From DASYML01 sp036399835 (GTDB taxonomy: Bacteria; Acidobacteriota; Blastocatellia; Pyrinomonadales; Pyrinomonadaceae), in contig DASWMI010000057.1 of assembly GCA_036399835.1 (NCBI GenBank), forward strand, positions 1 to 35,549: DNA of 35,549 nt. Reading direction: 5' to 3'. The notes below the pieces were generated by a model that did not search any database, was not told where the DNA came from, and saw only the letters and a list, made by a program, of their open reading frames with translations. Numbering within the stretch: position 1 is the first letter of the stretch; each line of letters opens with the position of its first letter. Below, piece after piece: positions 8,357 to 16,063 of this stretch. The position numbers were made by a program, and so were the translations under genes.

Positions 8357-9247
8357 ATGGCTATCAAACTACTGGCGCTGGACCTGGACGGGACCCTGCT
8401 AAATTCGCGCGGTGACATATCCGAGCGCAACCGGCTGGCGCTCGTGGCCGCGAGGGAAAAGGGCGTCCGTGTGGCGCTCGTCACTGGCAGGCGTTTTCGT
8501 GATGCGCGCCCGCTGGCGCTTGAGCTGGGGCTGGACGTGCCGCTCATCGCGCACAACGGCGCGCTGACCAAGCATGCCCGCACGCTCGAAACCGTGGAGG
8601 CCATACTGCTGCCGCACGAAGCAGCGCGGGAGGTCCTGCGCGTCGGTCGCAGGCACAACATGGATGCAATGATTAGCGACGATGCGGAGGGCCTGGGCGT
8701 GCTCGTCTACGATCACATCAACCATGACAACCACCCGCTCACGAGGTACATCGCCTGGGCCAAACGCATACATGGCGCGGAGGCGGAAGAGGCTATCCGT
8801 AAAGTCTCTTCGCTCGAAGAATATCTGGACCACTCGCCCGTGCACATAGGCTTTTCGGGAAACTGCGCAACCATAGAAGCTTTCGCAGAAGCCTTGAAAT
8901 GCGAGCTGGGAGAGAGCATCAAGGCTTTCGCCACCATCTATCCCAAACAGGACTTCGCGCTCGTAGACGTGCTGCATCCCGCAGCCTCTAAGGGCGCAGG
9001 GGTCGCGGCCACCGCCAGGGAGTTTGGTATCTCTCGACATGAAGTCATGGCCGTGGGCGATAATCTCAACGACCTAGAGATGCTTCATTACGCGGGCTTG
9101 GCCGTCCGTATGGGCAATGCGCAGGCGGCCCTCTGCGAGTTTGCGGAATTTCACACGACGGCCACCAACGATGAAGACGGCGTGGCCCAGGCCGTCGAAA
9201 GGTTCATACTCAATAACAGTCAGGAGTCCGAGAGTCTGAGAGTCTGA
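8357..9247 (+). CDS. Cof-type HAD-superfamily phosphatase
   Basis: A 296-residue cytoplasmic hydrolase. Motif I is LALDLDGTLLNS (Asp9 nucleophile, Asp11 acid/base), motif II VALVTGRR, a Cof-type alpha/beta cap in the middle (about residues 85-195), and motif IV AVGDNLNDLEML near residue 233 with the two metal-binding aspartates. Such enzymes dephosphorylate sugar phosphates or flavin and pyridoxal phosphates; the substrate is not predictable. The last residues (SQESESLRV) are encoded by the left arm of an intergenic inverted repeat that runs through the stop codon, so the tail was probably acquired by repeat insertion. The start lacks a Shine-Dalgarno site. Confidence 0.85.
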   Translation: MAIKLLALDLDGTLLNSRGDISERNRLALVAAREKGVRVALVTGRRFRDARPLALELGLDVPLIAHNGALTKHARTLETVEAILLPHEAAREVLRVGRRHNMDAMISDDAEGLGVLVYDHINHDNHPLTRYIAWAKRIHGAEAEEAIRKVSSLEEYLDHSPVHIGFSGNCATIEAFAEALKCELGESIKAFATIYPKQDFALVDVLHPAASKGAGVAATAREFGISRHEVMAVGDNLNDLEMLHYAGLAVRMGNAQAALCEFAEFHTTATNDEDGVAQAVERFILNNSQESESLRV

Positions 9248-9311
9248 GAGTCAAAGGCATCAAGACTTTCTTTGTCCTTGTCTTTTGACTCCAGACTCCA
9301 AGACTCCTGAC
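9219..9311. repeat. Intergenic inverted micro-tandem repeat, copy D
   Basis: Outer arms GTCAGGAGTC (9219-9228) and GACTCCTGAC (9302-9311) are perfect inverses. The left arm holds period-8 units GAGTCCGA, GAGTCTGA, GAGTCTGA, GAGTCAAA and the right arm holds their inverse as GACTCCA-type units. The element overlaps the end of the HAD gene and fills most of the gap to the cyclophilin gene. It shares the AGTCTGGAGTC-type unit with the element at 18482-18580. Confidence 0.75.
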
Positions 9312-9329
9312 TTATTCCAAGGAGCAGAC

Positions 9330-9815
9330 ATGGCAAATCGAACAGCAGTGATTCAGACAAACAAGGGGACGATCCGGTTTGAGCTACTCGAAACCGAAGC
9401 GCCGAAGACGACGGAGAATTTTCGTCTTCTGGCCGAGCGCGGCTTTTATGATGGCGTGATTTTTCATCGCGTGATTAACGGCTTTATGATTCAGGGCGGC
9501 GACCCTACGGGGACGGGCCGCGGCGGTGAATCTGCCTGGGGCGGTCGCTTCAAAGACGAGATTAACCGCTCTTCGCCTGTCTACCAGCGCGGCTATAAGG
9601 CTGGCACGGTCGCTATGGCGAACGCTGGACCAAATACCAACGGCTCGCAGTTTTTTATCATGCATGCTGACTACGCGCTGCCGCCCAACTACACCATCTT
9701 CGGTCGCGTCACAGAAGGCCAGGACGTGGTTGACGCCATCGCCTCAGTCCAGACTGGACCCGGCGATAAGCCCACCTCGCCGGTGACGATGGAGAAGGTC
9801 ACGATAGAAGAATAA
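9330..9815 (+). CDS. Peptidyl-prolyl cis-trans isomerase, cyclophilin type
   Basis: A 161-residue single-domain cyclophilin. The active-site block is intact: FHRVINGFMIQGGDPTGTG (catalytic Arg47, with Phe52 and Gln55 of the usual F-Q pair), then AMANAGPNTNGSQFFI and the closing FGRVTEGQDVVDAI. There is no signal peptide, so it should be cytoplasmic. ATG 9330 is preceded by AAGGAG at 9319-9324; an upstream in-frame ATG at 9285 lies inside the repeat element and would add an unrelated leader, so I rejected it. Confidence 0.9.
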   Translation: MANRTAVIQTNKGTIRFELLETEAPKTTENFRLLAERGFYDGVIFHRVINGFMIQGGDPTGTGRGGESAWGGRFKDEINRSSPVYQRGYKAGTVAMANAGPNTNGSQFFIMHADYALPPNYTIFGRVTEGQDVVDAIASVQTGPGDKPTSPVTMEKVTIEE

Positions 9816-9880
9816 AAGGAGACGCGGCAACGCGGCAGTGTGAACGCAGCGGCGGCGCGTGAGCAGAAGAGCTTGAACCA

Positions 9881-9937
9881 TTGATTCATTTAATCATTAA
9901 CTTATTGGACCAGTGAATCAATGATTAAATAAATCAA
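9881..9937. repeat. 57-bp near-perfect palindrome centred on TGGACCA
   Basis: Between two convergent genes, positions 9881-9908 and 9910-9937 are inverse to each other at 23 of 28 positions; all five mismatches are transitions. The centre (9909) is exactly the middle base of the TGGACCA at 9906-9912. It is AT-rich and lacks a GC stem plus T-run, so it is not a classic terminator, although its location would suit transcript-end formation from both sides. Confidence 0.75.
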
Positions 9938-9983
9938 AGGGCCGATAGCTTTTTCTTCATCGTCCATCTGGCCGCGTTCATCT

Positions 9984-10811
9984 TTACGCCTTCGGCGCAG
10001 CCGCGTTTCCGATATTGATCGGGCCAAAGCCGTGGCCCAAGCCGGGTGCCGTGCGTATCGCTTCGGTGACGAAACGCTTGGCCGTAGCGACGGCTTCTTC
10101 GAGGCTCAGCCCGAGACCGAGGCCGGCGGCGATGGCTGCCGAGAGCGTGCAGCCCGTGCCGTGTGTCGAGGTCGTCTCGATTCTCTCGGCGCGAAAGACC
10201 GTCAGCTTCCCTCCGTCATCGAGCAGGTCCAGCGCCTCTCCCTCAAGATGCCCGCCTTTGACCAGCACAGCGCGCGCGCCCATCTCGCGCAACATGCCAG
10301 CGGCTCGGCGCATGGCCTCTTCATTCCTGATCGAGAGGCCCGTCATGCGCTCGGCCTCGGGGATGTTTGGCGTGACGACACGCGACAGCGGCATCAATTC
10401 CCGCACGAGCGAGTCCAGCGCCTCGTCGTCTATCAAATCGAAACCTGAAGTCGAGCGCACCACCGGGTCAACCACAGGCGCTGGCAATCCCGTCTCACGA
10501 AAGAGCCGCGCCGTCTGGACGATAATCTCGCGCGTCGGCAGCATCCCCGTTTTGGCAGACGCCACGCTGAAATCTTCCACAACCGCGAGCACCTGCGCGC
10601 GCAAAGTCTCTGCCGTCTGGTGAGCAGCGCCGAAAACACCCGTCGTATTCTGAAACGTAAGAGACGTGACGGCGGCGACGGCGAAGCAGCGGAAGGCCGT
10701 GAACGCCTTCACGTCCGCGACAACTCCTGCGCCGCCCGAAGGGTCGAACCCCGCGATGGTCAGCGCCACAGGCGGCCTGACCGCTTCCTTATTCTTCATC
10801 AATTCAAGCAT
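9984..10811 (-). CDS. thiD: Hydroxymethylpyrimidine / phosphomethylpyrimidine kinase
   Basis: A ribokinase-fold kinase of thiamine synthesis that phosphorylates hydroxymethylpyrimidine and its monophosphate. From the ATG at 10811 (275 residues): VALTIAGFDPSGGAGV near 15-30 is the substrate-binding start of the family, then DVKAFTAFRCFAVAAVTSLTFQNT, DPVVRSTSG, TPNIPEAERMTG, and the ATP/anion-hole block THGTGCTLSAAIAAGL. The frame continues upstream to 11027 but that part resembles nothing and overlaps the divergent fasciclin gene. An alternative ATG at 10799 is possible. thiE lies 1.5 kb away on the same strand but is not in the same operon. Confidence 0.9.
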   Translation of the reverse strand: MLELMKNKEAVRPPVALTIAGFDPSGGAGVVADVKAFTAFRCFAVAAVTSLTFQNTTGVFGAAHQTAETLRAQVLAVVEDFSVASAKTGMLPTREIIVQTARLFRETGLPAPVVDPVVRSTSGFDLIDDEALDSLVRELMPLSRVVTPNIPEAERMTGLSIRNEEAMRRAAGMLREMGARAVLVKGGHLEGEALDLLDDGGKLTVFRAERIETTSTHGTGCTLSAAIAAGLGLGLSLEEAVATAKRFVTEAIRTAPGLGHGFGPINIGNAAAPKA

Positions 10812-10969
10812 ACCGGAACATGCGCCCGCCTGACCAACATCCATTCGTGACTTGTTCTGAAAAATAGATGCAGAAAATTTTTCCCGCGACAATCCGGCGG
10901 CGCGGCACCTCGCGTATATCCTGTGAACGCCACGAAACGAGAGACTAACTTGGAGGAGAAGGTAAAAAC

Positions 10970-11533
10970 GTGAAAACAATTCTTGGTTTACTGCTGCTGG
11001 CTGTCGCTTCGCTGACATTTGGGACATCGACTGCTTCCGCGCAAAACAATAATCCGATGGTCGGCGGCGCTGCCATGTATCGCAGCAAGGACATCGTTGA
11101 CAATGCCGTCAACTCTGCCGACCACACGACGCTGGTCGCCGCCGTCAAGGCCGCAGGGCTGGTGGATACGCTCAAAGGCAAAGGCCCCTTTACGGTCTTC
11201 GCGCCGACAAACGCGGCCTTTGATAAGCTCCCGGCTGGCACAGTCAACACGCTGCTCATGCCCGAGAACAAAGAGATGCTGACGCGCGTGCTGACTTACC
11301 ACGTCGTCGCGGGCAAGTATGATGGTAAAAAGCTGATGAAGCTCATCAAGAGCGGCGGCGGGATGGCAACGCTCAAGACCGTCAGCGGCGATACGCTGGT
11401 TGCCAGGATGAACGGGATGAACGGCATCACCCTGACAGATGAGAAGGGCGGCACTTCAAACGTGTCTATCGCCAACGTCTATCAATCCAACGGTGTCATA
11501 CACGTTGTTGATACGGTTCTGATGCCGCAGTAG
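10970..11533 (+). CDS. Secreted fasciclin (FAS1) domain protein
   Basis: A 187-residue exported protein. The signal peptide spans about residues 1-24, ending TASA before QNNN. The rest is one FAS1 domain: DIVDNAVNSADHTTLVAAVKAAGLVDTL, the H1 motif GPFTVFAPTNAAFDKLPAGT, the central TYHVVAGKYD, and the H2-like NGVIHVVDTVLMP at the C-terminus. FAS1 proteins mediate adhesion or matrix binding; a specific partner is unknown. It uses a GTG start with a strong GGAGGAG site at 10952-10958. A rho-independent terminator follows directly, so it is a single-gene unit. Confidence 0.88.
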   Translation: MKTILGLLLLAVASLTFGTSTASAQNNNPMVGGAAMYRSKDIVDNAVNSADHTTLVAAVKAAGLVDTLKGKGPFTVFAPTNAAFDKLPAGTVNTLLMPENKEMLTRVLTYHVVAGKYDGKKLMKLIKSGGGMATLKTVSGDTLVARMNGMNGITLTDEKGGTSNVSIANVYQSNGVIHVVDTVLMPQ

Positions 11534-11559
11534 CCGCCGCAGCCCTTTCAATTTATACT

Positions 11560-11611
11560 GGCCTTGAAAGGCGTTTCTATCATTCAAGGGGAAACGCCTT
11601 TCCGGCCTTTT
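11560..11611 (+). terminator. Rho-independent terminator after the fasciclin gene
   Basis: GAAAGGCGTTTC (11566-11577) and GAAACGCCTTTC (11591-11602) form a perfect 12-bp stem with a 13-base loop; GGCC at 11560-11563 and 11604-11607 can extend it. TTTT follows at 11608-11611. This is the clearest terminator in the window. Confidence 0.85.
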
Positions 11612-11647
11612 GGTCCAGACCATAGTACAGGCTTGGAGATTCAGCAG

Positions 11648-12169
11648 ATGAACAGACGCTCATTCTTTTCATACGGCTTCGCTTTCGGAACGGTCGCTGC
11701 CCTTTCCTCCGCGCCGCTTGCTTCAGCTTTGAATTTTCTGGAAGTGTTGGCCCAAGAGACAAACGCGAGTCCCATCGGGAGAATTGTCAAAACGGATGAA
11801 GAGTGGAAGCGGATTCTGACTCGGGAGCAATACTACGTGACGAGGCAAAAAGGGACCGAAGCGCCCTATTCAAGCCCGCTTAACAAGATTCACGCCGAGG
11901 GAACTTTCGTCTGCGTCTGCTGCGAGCTTCCGCTTTTCAGCTCGAAGGCCAAGTTCGACTCGCACACGGGCTGGCCCAGTTTCTGGACACCCATCGCCAG
12001 CCAGAATGTCCGCGAAGAAACAGACAACAGCCTGTCTGAGACGCGCACGGAAGTTTTGTGCGCCAGATGCGACGCTCATCTCGGACACGTCTTCGACGAC
12101 GGCCCGCCACCCACAGGTCTGCGCTATTGCATGAATGGCGTGGCCCTCAAGTTCGTCAAAAAGAAGTGA
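11648..12169 (+). CDS. msrB: Tat-exported peptide methionine-R-sulfoxide reductase
   Basis: A 173-residue MsrB preceded by a twin-arginine signal (MNRRSFFSYGFAFGTVAALSSAP), predicting export of a folded enzyme to the periplasm. The domain has both zinc pairs (Cys89/Cys92 and CARC, Cys138/Cys141), SHTGWPSFW near 105-113, HLGHVFDDGP and the catalytic cysteine in RYCMNG (Cys161). It reduces the R form of methionine sulfoxide. The frame opens at 11564, but that stretch lies in the upstream terminator, so I chose ATG 11648 with GGAG nine bases before it. An exported MsrB implies repair of oxidised envelope proteins. Confidence 0.9.
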   Translation: MNRRSFFSYGFAFGTVAALSSAPLASALNFLEVLAQETNASPIGRIVKTDEEWKRILTREQYYVTRQKGTEAPYSSPLNKIHAEGTFVCVCCELPLFSSKAKFDSHTGWPSFWTPIASQNVREETDNSLSETRTEVLCARCDAHLGHVFDDGPPPTGLRYCMNGVALKFVKKK

Positions 12170-12271
12170 CGCTCTCCGGCGCGGATTGAACAGACGGATT
12201 TTTAGAGACCTACATGAAGGACCGGCTATCTGCGCGGTCGCCTCGAACCGCCGGCAATAAGTCCGCAAAGT

Positions 12272-12928
12272 TTATTCTGGTCCATTCAGAATCGCGCCGA
12301 CTATCTCTTTCAAATGGTCCGCATCATTAAGCAGGCGGATGGCGGCGATGCCCCGTGCGCCTGCGCGCAGGCAGGCGTGTGCGTTTTCGAGCGTGACGCC
12401 GCCGAGCGCGAGTAGCGGAAAGGGTGCGAGGGCGCGCGCAGCTTCTCTCAGTTTGTCCGGGCCGAGGGGCGGGCCGAAGCCTCTTTTTGAGGGAGTCTTG
12501 AAGATTGGTCCGAGAACGGCAAAGTCAGCTCCAAGGTCGCGTGCGGAGCGCGCCTGGTCCAGTGTGTGTGTAGAGACGCCTATCAGAAAGTCTGTGCCGA
12601 AGGCTTGGCGGATGATGTGCGGCTCAAGCGAGTTGGCGGCGAGGTGTACGCCGTCTGCTCCGGCGGCGCGTGCGATGTCTGCGCGGTCGTTGACAAGCAG
12701 GCGCGTTGGGCTGTCGCCTGTAATTTCGGCGGCGCGTGCGGTCAACTCGTAGAGCGTGTGTGGCCTTAGATGCTTTTCGCGTAGCTGTATGAGAGAGACG
12801 CCCGCATAGACGGCTGCACGAACGAGCGCGAGTAGTTGACGGAAATCTTCACTCGCCGGAGTGGTCCGGGGCGTCGTCTCGCCGCTGGTAATCAGATAGG
12901 TGATCGGCTGTGGCAGGCTGAGCGGCAT
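12272..12928 (-). CDS. thiE: Thiamine-phosphate synthase (ThiE/TenI family)
   Basis: A 218-residue TIM-barrel protein that in the family joins hydroxymethylpyrimidine diphosphate with thiazole phosphate. Visible blocks: ITYLITSG at the start, LIQLREKHL near 46-54, LVNDRADIARAAGADGVHL near 77-95, GVSTHTLDQA, GADFAVLGPIFKTPSKRG, and LALGGVTLENA near the phosphate site. Conserved residues for pyrimidine and phosphate binding look intact, so I favour ThiE over the related TenI. The first 80 bases overlap, in another frame, the end of the upstream membrane-protein gene, an unusually long overlap that suggests translational coupling. Confidence 0.85.
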   Translation of the reverse strand: MPLSLPQPITYLITSGETTPRTTPASEDFRQLLALVRAAVYAGVSLIQLREKHLRPHTLYELTARAAEITGDSPTRLLVNDRADIARAAGADGVHLAANSLEPHIIRQAFGTDFLIGVSTHTLDQARSARDLGADFAVLGPIFKTPSKRGFGPPLGPDKLREAARALAPFPLLALGGVTLENAHACLRAGARGIAAIRLLNDADHLKEIVGAILNGPE

Positions 12929-13235
12929 CTTTGATAGTCGCGGGCGCTGGCTGTTGCCCTTCGAGAGCGCGCACGGTCTGACGAAAATGTGCCATCTCCC
13001 AGATGGCTATCGCGAGGTTGAGCACGCCGAGGCCCGTCACGGCGCCGCGCACCCAGCCGGAGGCGACGGCCAGTTGGAGGCTGTAAAGCCCTGTCTTGCG
13101 CGCGGCGAGGAGGAGAAAATAGTTATCGCCCCAATCGCTCAGCCCGAACGGATGCGCCCAGGGCAAGAGCGTCAGCACGATGCCTATCTCCAGGCACAGG
13201 ATAATGTAAAAGATGACTGAAAGCCTTGCAGACAT
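12849..13235 (-). CDS. Small membrane protein of unknown function
   Basis: About 128 residues. A first membrane helix is seen at about residues 5-25 (LSVIFYIILCLEIGIVLTLLPW) and one or two more between about 50 and 82 (GLYSLQLAVASGW, GAVTGLGVLNLAIAIWEM). The C-terminal 40 residues are polar and low-complexity and overlap the start of thiE. I chose ATG 13235 over a TTG at 13274 because the TTG forms part of a promoter-like TTGACG. No family recognised. Confidence 0.65.
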   Translation of the reverse strand: MSARLSVIFYIILCLEIGIVLTLLPWAHPFGLSDWGDNYFLLLAARKTGLYSLQLAVASGWVRGAVTGLGVLNLAIAIWEMAHFRQTVRALEGQQPAPATIKDAAQPATADHLSDYQRRDDAPDHSGE

Positions 13236-13244
13236 ATCTCTTGA

Positions 13245-13274
13245 ATCGTAAATCCTCAGTCCGGAAATCGTCAA
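13245..13274 (-). promoter_or_regulatory. Putative leaderless promoter of the small membrane protein gene
   Basis: On the minus strand TTGACG (13274-13269) and TACGAT (13250-13245, 4 of 6) are spaced by 18 bases; the ATG at 13235 follows 9 bases after the -10 box, without a good ribosome binding site. This is weaker than the agmatinase example. Confidence 0.4.
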
Positions 13275-13317
13275 CCGTGAAAGGCAGTTCTTAACGCATC
13301 AACGCTGGAAGGAGTGG

Positions 13318-13372
13318 GCGCGTCGAATCGTCAATAGATAAAAGCTATCCTTCTCTATTCAAGCGTTGACGA
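13318..13372. repeat. Intergenic inverted micro-tandem repeat, copy F (relative of copy A)
   Basis: TCGTCAA and TTGACGA form the outer arms, with an inner ATAGATAAAAGCT...TCTAT. Together with the shared GCGCGTC flank this matches the element at 401-485, indicating a dispersed repeat family. It ends just beside the stop codon of the large TPR gene. Confidence 0.65.
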
Positions 13373-13373
13373 A

Positions 13374-15902
13374 TTACTTGCTGGCCTTCTGCGCTTCAAG
13401 CTCGCGTAATTTTTCTGCGACGCCGCGGTATGAAACGTTGATACCGTAGACTTCCGTGAAGATGTCTATCGCGCGGTCCAGGTCGCCCATCAACTCGTAG
13501 GCCGTGCCCAGCTCAAAACGCAGCGCCTGGTATTCGTCTTCGGTATGGCCGGGCGCGTCCAGCCCCTTCTTGAACCACATGGCCGCGAGCTTTGGCATAT
13601 CCTTGCGCAGGAAACAGTGGCCGAGCATGTTGCAACACTGCAAGTAACGCGGCGTGCCGTCGCGCGGCGCGACCAGGTTGGCGGCGGTCTGCAACTCTTC
13701 GATGGCCTCGTTCAAAAGCTCCATCTCCTGATAGGCCAATCCAAGGTTGTAATGCGTCTCAAAGTCTTCATCGGTCGGCGTGGGAGATTGTTCTTCGACC
13801 GCGGTGCGGAATTCATCGAAGATTTCGGCCAGGCCCGGGTCGATTCCGGCGCGCCCTCCTGCCCCGGCCTGTGTCGCAGACGCTCCGGCGGAAGCTGTCT
13901 GCGCGCCCTTCTCGGAGGCCGCAGACTCCAACTGCGCGAAAGCGTCATCTATCTCGACGGGCAGAGCTTCGGCGTCGGGCACGGTATCCGGCGCGAGGTC
14001 GTCAGCCTCCAGCTCTTCAAATTGGACCAACTCTGCGGGCGAGTCGGGCTGAGCGGCTGAAGCAGCGGACGAAGCGTCTACCAGGCCGAGCTTCTCGCGG
14101 CGCGCTGTAATCTCTGAGTGCCGGCCGAACTGGCGTTCGAGCAGGTCCAGCGTGTCGAGCGCAATGTCAGCGTAGCCCTGCGTGATATAAAAATCCACGC
14201 TCTCCAGCTCCTGCCGCATCAAGGCTTCGCGGCGCTGCTCTTCGGAGGTGCGCAGCTCTACGCCTTTCTCCTCAGCGACGGGCCTCTGCTCTACACTGCC
14301 CGTGTGAAACTCGAATTCCTGAAAGCTCTCCGGTGCAGGCTCTGCCGCGGCAATCTCTTCCGAGACGGTGGAAGCGAGAGAGCCATCATCGGTCCATTCG
14401 TTGAGGTCCGCGAAAGAGACGGACGAACTGGCCGACAGAGGCTGCGCGGCGTTGGTTTCAAACAGCTCGCTTTCAAAAGAGCTTTGCTGAGGCGAGTCGC
14501 CCTCAAGAGCATTACTCTCAAAAGCGTTGTTCTCAAAAGCGTTGCTCTCGAAGCTCTGGCTTTCCAGAGTCTGGCTCTCAATCATGCCGAAGCCTGTTTC
14601 CGCTTCAACCTCCTGGAAAGATTCCGGAGCGGTCTCCTCGCCCGCCAGCGAGAAGGTCTCAAAGGTGGGAATCTCCGTGCTGAAAGCTGGCGGCGATGGC
14701 ATAGGCGCGGCTTCTTCAAAACCTCTCTCTTCGGGCGCGCCGCCCAGAGCATAAAGGCGGTCAATATAGTCCGTCCGTTCGGGCGTCAGCCGGACGAGCT
14801 GTTCGAGCGCGTATCGTTCTTCCTCTTTGAGACCGCTGGCTTCGGCGGCGTCCAGCAAACGCTCAAGCGCCGCGCGCATCTTCTCGTCGTCGCGCTGCCA
14901 GGCGTAGATGCGTATCAGCAGCCGCAGCGCGTTAATCTGTTCGGGATTGCGCGCGAGGACTTCCGTCAGGAGTTCCATCAACTGGTTCTCTTCACGCCCC
15001 GAAAGCATCTGCTCAGTGATGTTGGTCAGGACGCGGACAGCCGACTCTGCATCGTCCAGCTTGAGATAGAGCCTTGCCACATCAACAAAGCCTTCGTGTC
15101 CCCAGACCTTGCGCTCGACCAGCGTTGCCGTCACGTATTCGGCAGCGGCAGCATCCTGCGCCTCAAAATAGGCGCGTGCCAGCAGTCGCATAAACTCGGA
15201 GTTATCCGGCTCCTGGTCCAGAGCGCGTTCGAGAAATTCAGCCGCCTCGTCCGCCGTGCCGAGCGCGATGTGCGTCTCTACGAGGCCCTGCATCGCGGCT
15301 ATGTCTTCGGGAGCCAACTCAAGCGCGCGCTGGTAGGCTTCGAGCGCGCGTTCGTGCGAGCCGCGCACGCGAAGCTGCGCTCCGGCTTCCGTAAAGGCGC
15401 GTGCCGCTTCCGTAGGAAGATTCTCGCGCAGATAGCCTTCGGCGAGCTTGAGTCGGATTTCAGTATTTTGCGGGTCGAGGTCTGCAATCTTGCGGAAGAC
15501 ATCGAGCGCCCGATTAGCGTTGCCGTTGCGCGTATAGCTTTCCGCGATGACCAGATATTGAGCGCGAGCTTCGACCACCTGCCCCTGCGTTTCGTACAAT
15601 TCGGCGAGCGCCCCTGCAATCTCCGGGTCGCCCGGCGAGAGACGGTCTATCTTCCTGTACATCGCGATGGCTTTGAGAGCAAAGCCCTGGCGGTGATAAT
15701 GCTCCGCGATACGCGCAAAGCATTGGATGGCTTCCTGCGGCTTGCCGGTGCGCACGTAGAGGTCGCCGAGCATGTTGAGCACAGTGAAATCCGTTTCATC
15801 GTGCTCTACAATCTGGCGGTATTCTTTGATGGCTGCGGGAATCTTGCCCTGAGCAAGGTATTTCTCAGCCGCACGTATAACCTTTGCTTTATCGAAAGCC
15901 AT
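13374..15902 (-). CDS. Large cytoplasmic TPR protein
   Basis: An 842-residue protein with no signal peptide or membrane helix. Residues 1-385 are about ten consecutive TPR-like helix pairs (for example VLNMLGDLYVRTGKPQEAIQCFARIAEHY). Residues about 390-700 are acidic, low-complexity linker, including five tandem pentapeptides at 441-465. Residues about 705-842 return to TPR units ending in a helix rich in Glu and Lys. It is probably a scaffold or assembly factor; a link to the neighbouring envelope glycan genes is only a guess from position. The ATG at 15902 opens the first TPR helix directly. A 658-codon antisense frame over this gene is a shadow. Confidence 0.8.
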   Translation of the reverse strand: MAFDKAKVIRAAEKYLAQGKIPAAIKEYRQIVEHDETDFTVLNMLGDLYVRTGKPQEAIQCFARIAEHYHRQGFALKAIAMYRKIDRLSPGDPEIAGALAELYETQGQVVEARAQYLVIAESYTRNGNANRALDVFRKIADLDPQNTEIRLKLAEGYLRENLPTEAARAFTEAGAQLRVRGSHERALEAYQRALELAPEDIAAMQGLVETHIALGTADEAAEFLERALDQEPDNSEFMRLLARAYFEAQDAAAAEYVTATLVERKVWGHEGFVDVARLYLKLDDAESAVRVLTNITEQMLSGREENQLMELLTEVLARNPEQINALRLLIRIYAWQRDDEKMRAALERLLDAAEASGLKEEERYALEQLVRLTPERTDYIDRLYALGGAPEERGFEEAAPMPSPPAFSTEIPTFETFSLAGEETAPESFQEVEAETGFGMIESQTLESQSFESNAFENNAFESNALEGDSPQQSSFESELFETNAAQPLSASSSVSFADLNEWTDDGSLASTVSEEIAAAEPAPESFQEFEFHTGSVEQRPVAEEKGVELRTSEEQRREALMRQELESVDFYITQGYADIALDTLDLLERQFGRHSEITARREKLGLVDASSAASAAQPDSPAELVQFEELEADDLAPDTVPDAEALPVEIDDAFAQLESAASEKGAQTASAGASATQAGAGGRAGIDPGLAEIFDEFRTAVEEQSPTPTDEDFETHYNLGLAYQEMELLNEAIEELQTAANLVAPRDGTPRYLQCCNMLGHCFLRKDMPKLAAMWFKKGLDAPGHTEDEYQALRFELGTAYELMGDLDRAIDIFTEVYGINVSYRGVAEKLRELEAQKASK
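14505..14579 (-). repeat. Five tandem 15-bp units inside the TPR gene
   Basis: The gene contains five in-frame 15-base units encoding ESQTL, ESQSF, ESNAF, ENNAF and ESNAL. The nucleotide units are close copies, as expected from slippage, and sit in the disordered linker where length changes would be tolerated. Confidence 0.8.
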
Positions 15903-16008
15903 CAGGGGTCGCCTGTCTCTTCAAAATTGTTGTCGCAGAACCGCAACGGCGGGAGGCCCGGCTGCGAGGCCGGAGAAGAAATGCATCGCCAACATCACGC
16001 TCACCAGG

Positions 16009-16031
16009 GACGCCTGCTCCGAGAAGGCGTC
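16009..16031. promoter_or_regulatory. Dyad GACGCCT...AGGCGTC between divergent genes
   Basis: GACGCCT (16009-16015) and AGGCGTC (16025-16031) are exact inverses around a 9-base centre, in the 161-base gap between the TPR gene and the O-antigen-ligase-like gene, about 33 bases before the latter. It may be an operator; no other evidence supports this. Confidence 0.35.
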
Positions 16032-16063
16032 AGACAACTTACGCTAACACGCGTAAACGTTGA

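Noticed and set aside
9881..9937. Reading the AT-rich palindrome as a standard rho-independent terminator
   Set aside because: It lacks a GC-rich stem and a following T-run, so I list it as a palindrome and leave function open.
10812..11027. N-terminal extension of thiD
   Set aside because: The extra residues match no kinase family, and the frame overlaps the signal-peptide codons of the divergent fasciclin gene.
11564..11647. Upstream in-frame start for msrB
   Set aside because: This stretch is the stem and tail of the fasciclin terminator; the twin-arginine signal begins at ATG 11648.
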